Of a stretch of DNA of 64,000 nt, positions 11,001 to 19,666 are shown in pieces. Position numbers and translations under genes: made by a program. The stretch lies in assembly GCA_964036045.1 (NCBI GenBank), contig OZ038379.1, positions 122,149,706 to 122,213,705 on the forward strand, read 5' to 3'. This DNA is from Eutreptiella sp. 'Long Island Sound 2002'. Taxonomy: Eukaryota > Euglenozoa > Euglenophyceae > Eutreptiales > Eutreptiaceae. The notes under the pieces are model-generated. The model was not told the DNA's origin. It did not search any database and saw only the letters and a program-made list of their open reading frames with translations. How positions within the stretch are numbered: position 1 is the first letter of the stretch; each line of letters opens with the position of its first letter.

Positions 11001-11943
11001 TCAGGGGCCGGGGGGGGCTGGGCCTGGGTCTTCTGGGGTGTGTGCGGGGGGCGTGGGCGGGCCACTGGGTGGGTTTGGCGTGCCGCGGGGCGCGGGGTTC
11101 TTCTCAACGGATGTGTGTGGGTTGTTGAGGGTGGGGGGTGGTGAGGGGTGTCCGGCGGGTGGGTGTGTGGCGGGCGTGTGCTGGTGTTCGGGCAGGTGGG
11201 GGAGGCCCGTGTCGCGGGGCCTGGGGGTGCGCGCGATGGTGGGCGTGTGTGGGTCTCCAGGTCGGCAGCGAGAGGGGAGGGGCTTGGGCGGGGATTGTGC
11301 GGTGGGGTGCGTTGTGTCGGTGTATGTGTCCGCCTGCCGCGGCACGCTTGCGTGGCCATTTGTAGGCCGGGCGGTTTGGAGGAGAAGCTTGCCCTCTTCT
11401 GCTGCCGCGGCAAGGTTTCTGCAGACGAGCTTGCGTATCTGGTGGACCTCTTGGTCAGTGGTGGGAAGGGGGTATGCTAGCTTCGGGCTAAGACCCACGC
11501 GTCTGAGGACCCTGTGGATGGCGTGGTACCCGCAGGTGAGGGATTGCTGCGGTCAGGGGGGGGGTTTGGCCGCGTGTCCGGGCCCGCCTCGACTTGTGTG
11601 TGGGCGGTGGGGATGGCTCAAATCCAGGGCACGGTCCCCGTGGGTGGCCAGCGGCGCTGGATCCAGTGGGTCAGGCAGAGCATGGCCAATCCCAGGTGGT
11701 AGCCCGCCTTCCCTGAGGTGATATGGGCCAGGGCGCGGGCTGGGGGCTTCTCCCCTGGCTTGAGGACGCCTCTGAGGACCCTGTGCTGGGTGGTGGGGTC
11801 CCCTACTGCCCCTGGCGGGGCCGTCCCTGGGGCGAGCATGGTGTCTGTCCCTTTGACGAGCCATTGTGGGCCGGGGGATGTAGCTGTAGCGGCTATCACG
11901 TAGTGGTGCCCGCGCTCGAGGACTGTAACCCTGACCTCCGCCA
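11001..11943 (-). pseudogene. LINE copy 1: putative cysteine protease domain (partial)
   Basis: Reading from 11943 down, the frame shows VTVLERGHHYVIAAT (candidate catalytic His), then KITSGKAGYHLGLAML-like text (here HITSGKAGYHLGLAML). After a TGA, QQSLTCGYHAIH follows with the Q...C-G spacing of C48/Ulp1-type cysteine proteases. It continues into GLSPKLAYPLPTTDQEVHQI and then into the proline-rich tract. The catalytic Asp is not identified. Dualen LINEs of Chlamydomonas are known to encode a cysteine protease; equating the two is inference. Copy 2 has the same domain at 32280-32760. Confidence 0.5.
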
Positions 11944-12540
11944 CGCCAGTCGGAGCGGCCGCATACTCCCCTTCCAGGGCAGGGTCAGCCTCGTAGTGCG
12001 GGGCCCAGTTGTGAAACAGGAATTCTTTCGGACGGGGCATCATGACGGTGCCCTTATCAGGCATATCTGCCTTCTTTTTGCGCCCCGCCCTACACCACGC
12101 CTGCATGGCTTGGTAGCACTGCACGTGTGTGGGGGGCCCGCTCTGTGGATGTGCATTCTCATAGTAAGCGGTAAGCGTGCGCAGCATAGCCGTATTGCGA
12201 CCGTCCAAACAGCCAGTAGGAAGGGTGTGGCGCATCAAGGCGGCTGCGCCCTGGTACCAGCACTGTGCGTCCATATATGCCCTAGCCTGGCGTCGCTTGG
12301 ACCTCCAATGCAACCCGTGTGCATCCGGGGCATTTCGCGCGTATTTGCACGAATCATGGCGCACACTGACTACGTCACCAGACACCCTGTGTGCTGGCTG
12401 GCGCACCGTAGCACGTCGGGGTCCCGTAGGCAATGCATTGACGAATGCCTACTGCCTGCGGGCCCTTTTGGCCTGCTCCGTGAGCTCCCTGTCCTTACAG
12501 AATTCCGAGTTCCCGTCACTATGACTAACGGGCCGTAAGG
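11944..12540 (-). pseudogene. Unidentified ORF abutting LINE copy 1
   Basis: An open frame covers about 165 codons here and runs without a stop into the LINE protease frame at 11943. Upstream it continues past one TAG near 12434 to at least 12540. Visible features are several Trp and Cys residues (CWYQGAAALMRHTLPTGC, QAWCRAGRKKK) and a basic patch. It matches no family I know. It could be part of element II downstream of its RNase H, another retroelement gag, or host sequence. Confidence 0.35.
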
Positions 12541-12604
12541 CCGCACGCCACTGATGTCGGATTTACCCGAATAGGTGAGGAGGAAAGAAGAGATGGCGAA
12601 GCAA

Positions 12605-12646
12605 TAGCACTACACAAGACACATATATGGGGATTGTGTAGTGCTA
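12605..12646. repeat. Perfect 13-bp inverted repeat (hairpin) at the end of the element II RNase H frame
   Basis: TAGCACTACACAA at 12605-12617 is the exact reverse complement of 12634-12646, with a 16-nt AT-rich spacer. It overlaps the stop of the element II frame at 12610. It could form a stem-loop in RNA or mark an element end; its role is unknown. Confidence 0.7.
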
Positions 12647-13515
12647 GCTGAGCCAGCAACTGCTCCTGCCAGGCTTTGACCCGTGCTTGGCAATGTGCAG
12701 TTCACTTCCACCCCGTTGACCCGTACTTGGTCGGTACTCAGGCCCAGGTGTCCCAACCGTTCTCCATCCGGGGTGTTCCATGTGCGAGGGGGTAAGGGGG
12801 TATGGTGGGGCTCGGGGTCGACCTTAGGGGCCGACCGTGCAAGTGCTGCGTCGACCCACTGCGCAGTGTCCTGCTCCGATGCATCCCAACCCGCTTGGTC
12901 GGCATCGCTCCCATGCAGGTTGGTGTCGGCATTGGCTAGGCAAGCAGGGTATGCCCACCTAGACAACACATCCGCTGCCCCGTTGTCTTCCCCGTCGATG
13001 TAGACAACTTCCACGGAGAATCTTGCCAAAAACTGGTGCCAACGGGACCACCTACCCACTGGACCACCCATGCGGTCAAAGTCCTCTTTGAGCCAAGACT
13101 CCAAACTTTTGTGGTCCGTGCGGCATTTGATTTTTACCCCCGTTTGCAGCCAGCTTCTTAACTTGTACAGGGTGGCGACAATCCCGTACATTTCCTGATC
13201 CAAAATGTGCCAGTTCAACTGGCCTGTTTTGTGGTAGGACCCGTCAGGCCATTTGGTCCTGGTGCGCTGTAACTGTTTCGAAAAAAACGCCACTGGGCGG
13301 AGGTTGCCGTTAGCATCCTCCTGCTCCAGTGTACCCCCAAACGTGAAGGTACTGGAATCAACAGTGATCCACCAGTCCTTGCTGAGATCAGGAAATTGGA
13401 GTATCACCTCCTTTTGGAAGCGTTGTTTCAGCTCCTCAAAAGCCTCTTTCATTTCGGTGGTCCAGTAAATTTTCCCCTGGAGCTTGTAATGTTGTACCAG
13501 CACCTCCTTGCTCAT
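12610..13515 (-). pseudogene. pol: Element II pol: RNase H domain
   Basis: The frame of 301 codons from 13515 starts at the RT/RNase H connection (YWTTEMKEAFEELKQRF). It shows the RNase H motifs WWITVDSSTFTFGGTLEQ (first Asp), QLNWHILDQEMYGIV (Glu) and IKCRTDHKSLESW (Asp), then YIDGEDNGAADVLSRWAYPA. After that it continues ~110 residues of low similarity with no integrase motif and stops at 12610. It degrades the RNA strand of the RNA/DNA hybrid during reverse transcription. Loss of the integrase portion suggests 3' truncation of this element. Confidence 0.85.
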
Positions 13516-14445
13516 TTTGGAAAAATTAGCCCTTTAGCGGGTACCAGTACCAGGCAGCAAATCAGTTTGCCGCCGGTATTTTTGGGCCTTTCTTTTGGCC
13601 TTTGTGAGGCACATACCTTGCAAGGCCATTTGCAGGGGGGCGGCCATGCGCGCGTAGTCATGTATGTACACGCTCTACCACTGTGTAAACACGAGAAATC
13701 CCTTAAGGTGGGTGGGGGTGGTAATGTCCTCCCACCGCCACCGTTCAATGGCGGCCACCTTTTCAGGGTCTCTGTGTCTACCCCCTGGTGTGAGTATGTG
13801 CCCACAAAATTTAACGCGAGTGACAAACATTTTGCACTTTTCGGGCTTCAGGGAGAGCTTGTAGTGTACCAAAATTTCAAACAACTCCCGTAGCTGACGC
13901 TCATGGTCCTCTATGCAGAGACGACTAAGTTTTTCGTTCCTCTCCCAATTGTCCCGGTCAGGGGTACCATGTAGCAGGTCATCAATGTATGGCTTTGTAC
14001 CAAACCGTTTTGACAAAGTTTTCTTATCCCCAAACCCGGTATCCAGGCAGGCCGCCACCATGCGCTGGTATGCCGTGGGTGCCGTTTTTAGGCCCATGGG
14101 GAGTACCAGCTATTCGTACACCCCCCATGGTATCACGAAGGCCGTATATTGCCCGCTTTCAGGCGCTAAATGCATTTGGTGAAACCCGTCTTCAAGGTCA
14201 AAGACCGACCAAAGGGCATTTTTACCCTGCGAGAGGATCATATCCTCTATGACCGGGAGGGGAAAGGGGTCGTCGCTGACCTGGGAGTTCAGGTGGCGGT
14301 CTTCAATTACCAGCCTCGACTTTCCCCCAGGCTTGGGGACCACAAAGGCCCGTGCACCCCACACCGAATCAGACTTCTGCAAGAAGCCTCGGGTAATAAA
14401 CTTGTTAACGAGTTCGCGGAAAGCCGCGTCTCGTATGCCGCACGT
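13516..14445 (-). pseudogene. pol: Element II pol: reverse transcriptase, C-terminal portion
   Basis: Starting at the element I insertion point the frame reads FRELVNKFITRGFLQ, then WGARAFVVPKPGGKSRLVIE, VFDLEDGFHQMHL, and after a stop GLKTAPTAYQRM. It continues with the catalytic KPYIDDLLHGT (YxDD box) and LKPEKCKMFVTRVKFCGH. The order is that of fingers and palm of gypsy RT. TAG at 14110-14112 replaces an expected Trp (TGG). A further stop near 13675 follows FTQW, and one near 13540 follows GTGTR. The copy is dead but the frame is otherwise continuous. Confidence 0.85.
14442..14445. repeat. Target-site duplication of element I, left copy (ACGT)
   Basis: ACGT lies directly outside the LTR end (TCAAGAAGG at 14446). 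It is repeated at 43519-43522 directly outside the other LTR end (CGGCTTCA, ending 43518). Removing element I and one ACGT leaves an open RT frame in element II. Confidence 0.85.
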
Positions 14446-16890
14446 TCAAGAAGGTCGCTACCAGGACCGGCCCCTGCTGTACCCCTTCCACCATTTCCTG
14501 TTACTCCTATGGTCTTGCTTACCACCAGGTTCTGCATGATCTTGCCTTATCCCGCACGATTTCGCACAAAAAATAGTGAAATATGGCTCTTTCACACAAA
14601 TCCTGATCCCTTGCAATAACCAACTCCCAAGTACAATAGCTCAAATCGGAATAATCCACACTGAGGGCTTCCAAGGATGTTTGAGTTCCGGCGTTGACAC
14701 TCAACAACTCCTTTCAACACGCCGGTCGTCTCACGGTGCACACGGAAACACGGGCGTTGGGCATGTACATAGAATTGCACCAATAGAATAATGGAAAAAG
14801 CCCTGAAATTGGCATATGAACACATATCAAGCATAATTGGGGAAAGATGGAAACATACACAATCACAGCTATAGCCCCCTCATTCCCTGGACTCAGGACC
14901 TACCCTTGACTCGCCAACATGATGCCCTGAACCAAGTCAAATAAGATGGCTAAATGCCATGTCTTAAAAGTCACTACACAAACCCCAAAAGTGTGTTCCC
15001 TCCCAAGCCTCTAAACCCTAGCCCAATAGGGGAGGTGGGGGGTCATGGCCTAGAGTGGCACTCAGGACCATGTTCTACCCTTACATAATTTTGGTTGGAC
15101 TTGGAGTCGATTGGGCTTGGAGAATTGCCCCATGCAGATGACCTCACAACATAGCAAAATTAGACAAATCACACCATACTGCCCATAATTCAATTGTATA
15201 CTCAAAAATGCATACGGCAAGTATTCAAATGCTCCAGGCATGTGTCAAATCGGATAGTAATTTACAAGGGTGATATAGACCAAAGGTCCATGCCCAAAAA
15301 TATCCCAACATTGGCTCCCAAACCCCTCCGGATATATACATGCCATGCTTCACAAGTAAACTCACAAATTTGGGACCTGATTTTGTGAGGCCTCCTGTGC
15401 CACGCCAAAGTGACCACTTGATCCGACATATGGTGAGGTGCAACACCGAAGCATCTGCCAACAGATAGGCAACATACCATAGTTCACGGATCTCTGGGCA
15501 CCTTACTGTTAGCCGACCAGTTGACCACATAAAATACAAAAATGAGCATAAAATGAGGTCAAAAACATGAAAATATTGCCGAATTCAAAGTAATCACTAT
15601 AGTATATAACTTCGCTCACCCATGGTATCAACACATGGTTCAAATCACAATTGCTTGGGACCATTTGCAAACAATTCCTTATTTGGATCCCCACATGGGT
15701 GCATAGGGACACCTTCGAACCTCCTCACGACACGCACCATGAAAATGGGAAAATTGATAGTGGCGCTTGTGGGTCGCTTCGTAAGCCATCCCACATGCAC
15801 AATATGTGCGGTAGACTTAGTCTAGCGCTATGGAGCTCACCATTGGGACATGGGCAAAACCCTTGCCACGTATGACTCCACATATCTTCCTACAAACGGA
15901 GATATATAACATGGGCGTGAGCATAGCGAAGCACATACCATCCATATAACACATACCCTCAAAAATGGCTCCCACCATGGTATGTCATGACCCTCCATGG
16001 CCATAACTTCACGTTAAAAATACGTAGGAACCCAAGGAAAGTTTCCATGCAACACCAACACTCATGCGGTACACTCAAAAGTCGCATTAAAATATTCGGT
16101 TGCATGGTCCAAGAGTTAAATATCACTTTCTACCCTCTTGACCATTATCCCTTGCTACAACGTGCATGGATACCCATCAAAGGCGTTTGACGCTTTCCAA
16201 ATTAAGTTGAGACTGGGGCGATTCCAGCCCATATCTCAAAATTGAAATACCTCGCAGTGAGCAGGAGATATGATGTTTCAAAGTGGCCTCACGAATCCAT
16301 TTTGTTTCGCCTATATCTCCAAGAAAAATGAAGGAGACAACAAAAAGAAAGGTTGATTCGTGATCGGGGAAAAATGTAGAACCACTTGAAATTCATCATA
16401 TCAAGTGCGGCGACCTCGAAATCGAAAGTCCGATTCTGAATGTCTGAAAAAATCGGATTAATTTTGGGAGTGTATAACATGAAAATTGCGGAAGCAACGA
16501 ACCCTTTTCTGATGAAAGTTAACCCTTCATCGGGGTTTCCGCTAAAATATCTGGAAATAACAGTTAACCAATCAGTTACCGCAAAAATCGCGAGCCAACT
16601 GACAGTCAACGATAGATTGACAATCAGAACGAAAGGCTGAAAAATTACGGAAACATTATGATAAAAAAACCCTGTTGATTCCTGATATTCTGATATATAA
16701 ATCTCAGCCGGCGGCGCCTCGGTATTGAATTTGGCCGCTCATAGCTGGAATGGCCAAGCCTATCACACTATCACATCAGGTTAGGTCAGGTGGATGGGAG
16801 AGTATGATATCAGCCAATGGCGGCTTGCCGGCCCATAGATACACACCCCAAGTGACCAAAAGATGGCCAAGGGGGTCTGAACCGGCTTCA
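14446..16890 (-). repeat. 3' LTR of element I
   Basis: This 2445-bp AT-rich LTR starts, on the minus strand, with TGAAGCCGG at 16890 next to the PPT and ends GACCTTCTTGA at 14446 next to the TSD. It matches the split 5' LTR of the same element and the LTRs of element III. It contains no convincing ORF. The LTR is unusually long for gypsy elements, and its low GC contrasts with the GC-rich pol. Confidence 0.88.
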
Positions 16891-16900
16891 CCCCCCTTCT
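16891..16900 (-). promoter_or_regulatory. Polypurine tract of element I
   Basis: On the minus strand AGAAGGGGGG lies immediately before the LTR start TGAAGCC. The position is fixed by the 5' LTR, whose homology to the 3' LTR ends at exactly the same base (43518). Confidence 0.85.
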
Positions 16901-17284
16901 CAGAGCGTTGTATCCGCTCGGAAGTCATTGAAAAGAGGATGGGAGGACCCCAATGGGCTTCAACCCCCCCCCCCATGTCCCAAGGACACATGGAGGCCCC
17001 ACATACGGCGTAGGCGTCCCCGATGCCCCAAGAGAGGGGTGAGGACATTCATAACTGGTGCCCTCCGCTATATTCGGTCTCCTCTTGATCTAGAACATGG
17101 ACCAAGGGGATCAAAGATTGAGAAACGTCGTCGACCGATCTAAATACGTATACCACAGTGAAATATATATGTGGAGACCGAGTGGAGGGGGTATATGGCC
17201 AATCACGGCCCAAAGAATCCCCGGATGAACACCCTCACCCGTCCCCCAAGCACAAGAACAAACAAAAATGCCAAGGTGGATCCA
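16901..17284 (-). other. 3' untranslated region of element I
   Basis: This noncoding stretch between the pol stop and the PPT is shared with element III (50350-50734), including C-rich runs and the block around ACATGGACCAAGGGGATCAAAG. I see no gene. Confidence 0.75.
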
Positions 17285-18662
17285 TCACGGCGCTGCTGCA
17301 GGCACCAAATGGACCAACACGTCCTTGACATCCAAGGAAATATTCTTTTTCCTTAGATACTCCATCCAGACCGTGGCATACCTCGGCACGTAACTGCTCA
17401 GAGGCTCCGACGAATCCCTGGATGCAGCAAATCCCTTCCAACAGACCTTGTATAGCCTCCCCCCAGGCGTCCCCGCGTCTGGCTTGTCCGTGCGGATCCT
17501 CTCGGCGGTGAAGTCGTCGTCCTCACCCTCGTCATCCGAGTCCAGATCTCCGGCTGTGAACTCGAAGGTGACGGGACGTCCGCTGGGGTCTGGTGCTCGG
17601 GGACGAAGCTGGGTATGGTCGCGGTCCAGGATCTTGTTATCCCCCACACGAACCTCATACACAGCCTGCCCGACCTTCCGCACGATTACCCCCGGCACAT
17701 ACCAACACGCCTGCCGATGCCTGGACAGGACATCTTTGTGGTGCCGCACCACCCATACGGTGTCTCTGAGAGCATATTTCTGGACTTTTCCCTGCTTGAA
17801 GTACTTGGCCCTCTTCTCATGCTCGTCCTGGATTGCTTTGCACACCTTGGCCGCCGTGTCGTCCGCCTCAGCCATCATAGCGCTCGCATCCCAGGCCACT
17901 TTGCCATGGTTCAACCACGGGAGAGTGCGTGACACTCGATCCCGTAGGAACAGGATACGATGGGGCGACAGTCCAGTGGGCCCCGGAAGGTCGTGGTACG
18001 CCTGGAGTACTCTCCACAGCGAATTGTACCAATTCCGGCCCGGTTCGTCAATGTGCAGCTGGCGGAACCTTCGAACATCTGCCGCCCGGCCACCTCAGCC
18101 CGACCATTCGACCGGCTGTGGTACGCCACGGTCTTGGCGTGCTGAATCCCCATGTGCTTGCACATCGTCTTGAACCACGCCCCCACAAATTGACTGCCCC
18201 GATCGCTGCAGATGACAGCTGGGAAATCAGAAATCGTCAGCCAATGCCTGATCATGGCATTAGCGACGGTCTTGGCCTGCAGACCCACTCCATGCTTGTC
18301 CTTCTTGTTCTTCTTCTTGGACTTCTTGCCAGGGACCGCCACGATATACCCGCTATGCCTATCCACCGCCAGGATGACACAGTCGTAGGTCTCTGCTTCC
18401 ACGGTGACCTCAGGCATGGCGAACACATCCATGGCCACAGACCGCATTGGGCCTCCGGTATAGCCGTGTACACCGGGCTGCCAGCCGTGGAGTGGTTGGG
18501 GCTCTTCGTGGCCCGACACACGGCGCAGTCGCTGCAGTACTTATCCAGAATGGCGTAGTACCCCGGTGGGAACTTGAAACGCCACTCCAGATCCTGCTGC
18601 ATCTTGTCCCGACCCGGATGCATGAGCTGGGCGTTATGCCAGTGGTCAATGAGCTCCTCCAT
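17285..18662 (-). pseudogene. pol: Element I pol: integrase and chromodomain, frameshifted
   Basis: From 18662 downwards the frames together show the HHCC zinc motif (HWHNAQLMHPG, CSDCAVC) and the integrase core (AMDVFAMPEV, SDRGSQFVGAWF and NGRAEVAGRQMF). The C-terminal domain and a chromodomain (FTAERIRTDKP, YKVCWKGFA, SSEPLSSYVP) follow. Compared with the intact element III frame there is a frameshift near 18430, another just after QMF near 18075, and another near 17940. The chromodomain Trp of DSWEP is Ser here. Confidence 0.85.
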
Positions 18663-18663
18663 T

Positions 18664-18814
18664 GTGCATTTTGGAGCATGGTCACACCCCCTGAGTTACT
18701 GTACATATGGCTGCTGTCCTTCGATGAACTTCGGCTCGCCATGAACGCTCACCTGCCCGTGGTTAGGCCGCTTTTGTGTTATGCTCGCCGGGGGGTAACC
18801 CCCATGCACCAAAA
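18664..18814 (+). mobile_element. SINE-like 151-bp insertion in element I pol
   Basis: Elements III (near 52110) and V (near 61555) lack this segment. It is flanked by AATGAGCTCCTCCATT at 18648-18663 and AATGAGCTCCACCATT at 18815-18830, a 16-bp target duplication with one mismatch. It ends in a short A-run. Length, A-tail and long TSD are typical of a SINE or of a strongly 5'-truncated LINE mobilised by target-primed reverse transcription. I see no tRNA-like A/B box that I would defend. Confidence 0.8.
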
Positions 18815-19666
18815 AATGAGCTCCACCATTTGTTTCTCAGGGACCAATAGCTTGTCCTTGAGGAATAATTTATCCCCGTCCTCGGTCAAGCCCTCAGGCC
18901 ATTTGTCGTCCGACGGAGCGCTCACGGCATTCCAGTACCTGCTCCAGTGGTCGGATGCCGCATAGTCATCCGACCAGTCCTCTGTCAGCACCAACCTGAC
19001 TAGCTCTACGGGGGCCACCATCCATTGCTCGAGGGTTTCCTCTCGAATGGCTTGGACTCGGGCGCCCCGGAACTTGGCCAGGTCTGTACGGTTTGCCATC
19101 ACCACAAAGCACTTGACCCCCTCTTGCTCCATGGCCTTCTCCATCTCGATGATGCACTTGGCTTCCTCGGTCTCCTGGGCGTCCCCATGGCTGGATATGT
19201 CCATCCAAGCCTTGCCCGCGGGGTAGTCCCATCAACTGAGGCAATCTGCCACAGTGTTGTCCTTCCCCGGGACATATACAACGCTGAGGTCGAACTTGGC
19301 GAACGTCTCGTGCCGGGGGGCCCTCCTTGCCGCCGGTCCCGAGGGGGTGTCCACGTGCTCCTTGTGCCAGCTCTGTAAGGACTGATGGTCCCTGCAAACC
19401 ACAACAGGTTGTAACCCGATGTGGCCAGACCACTTCCTTAGCGCACAAACAATGGCGTACGTCTCCTTCTCCCTCGCCGTCCAGGTTGGACGTTGGCTCT
19501 CGGCCAGGATCCGGCTCCAAAACGCCACGGGTACGTGCGACCCGTCATCCCGGACCTGCTCGAGGATTGCCCCTACAGCATAGTCCAAGGCGTCCGTCCG
19601 TAGGCCGAATCCCTTGTCCGGGTCCACCAGGAAAAGCCCCAGCTGCCCCAGGAGTCGCTCCTTCAT
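18779..19666 (-). pseudogene. pol: Element I pol: RNase H and connection domain, broken
   Basis: From 19666 the frame carries RNase H (LRTDALDYAVGAILE, REKETYAIV, CRDHQSLQSW) and ends at TGA 19232 where relatives have ARG-TRP (DCLSRWAYP). It resumes with MDISSHGDAQETEEAKCI and runs up to the SINE-like insertion. At its start a 1-bp deletion relative to element V (near 19663) produces the stop that ends the upstream RT frame. The domain would degrade genomic RNA during reverse transcription. Confidence 0.85.

Larger units (their letters stand above)
7421..11943 (-). mobile_element. LINE copy 1: truncated copy of the C-rich non-LTR retrotransposon
   Basis: From CTATGTACACGTTGG at 7421 to GACTGTAACCCTGACCTCCG at about 11943 the sequence is collinear with 28285-32747 in LINE copy 2, with high visible identity and small indels. 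It covers the putative cysteine protease, proline-rich region and C-terminal domain, and lacks APE, RT and RNase H. Homology also stops at the 3' side before the (CCTA)n-tailed end seen in copy 2. No TSD is visible at either edge, so this may be a rearranged fragment and not a simple 5'-truncated insertion. Confidence 0.8.
12610..14445 (-). mobile_element. Gypsy element II, 3' half (RT remainder and RNase H)
   Basis: This is the downstream half of a second, distinct Ty3/gypsy family whose upstream half lies at 43519-47979. The break is within RT, at the 4-bp target duplication ACGT (14442-14445 and 43519-43522) that flanks element I. No integrase, PPT or LTR of this element is recognisable below 12610. 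Confidence 0.85.

Noticed and set aside
7688-11413. A 1241-codon open frame on the minus strand
   Set aside because: It is open because the strand is extremely C-rich. The frame conserved between LINE copies (8524-8901 and 29388-29759) is a different one, and this long frame has no motif.
7421-11943. LINE copy 1 as a clean 5'-truncated insertion
   Set aside because: No TSD at either edge, and its 3' end stops 1.3 kb short of the CCTA tail seen in copy 2, so the boundaries are not those of a normal insertion.
14519-15875. Small open frames repeated in each LTR (for example near 15262, 41880, 48658 and 54022)
   Set aside because: They recur only because the LTRs are repeats. Stops and starts vary between copies and no motif is present.
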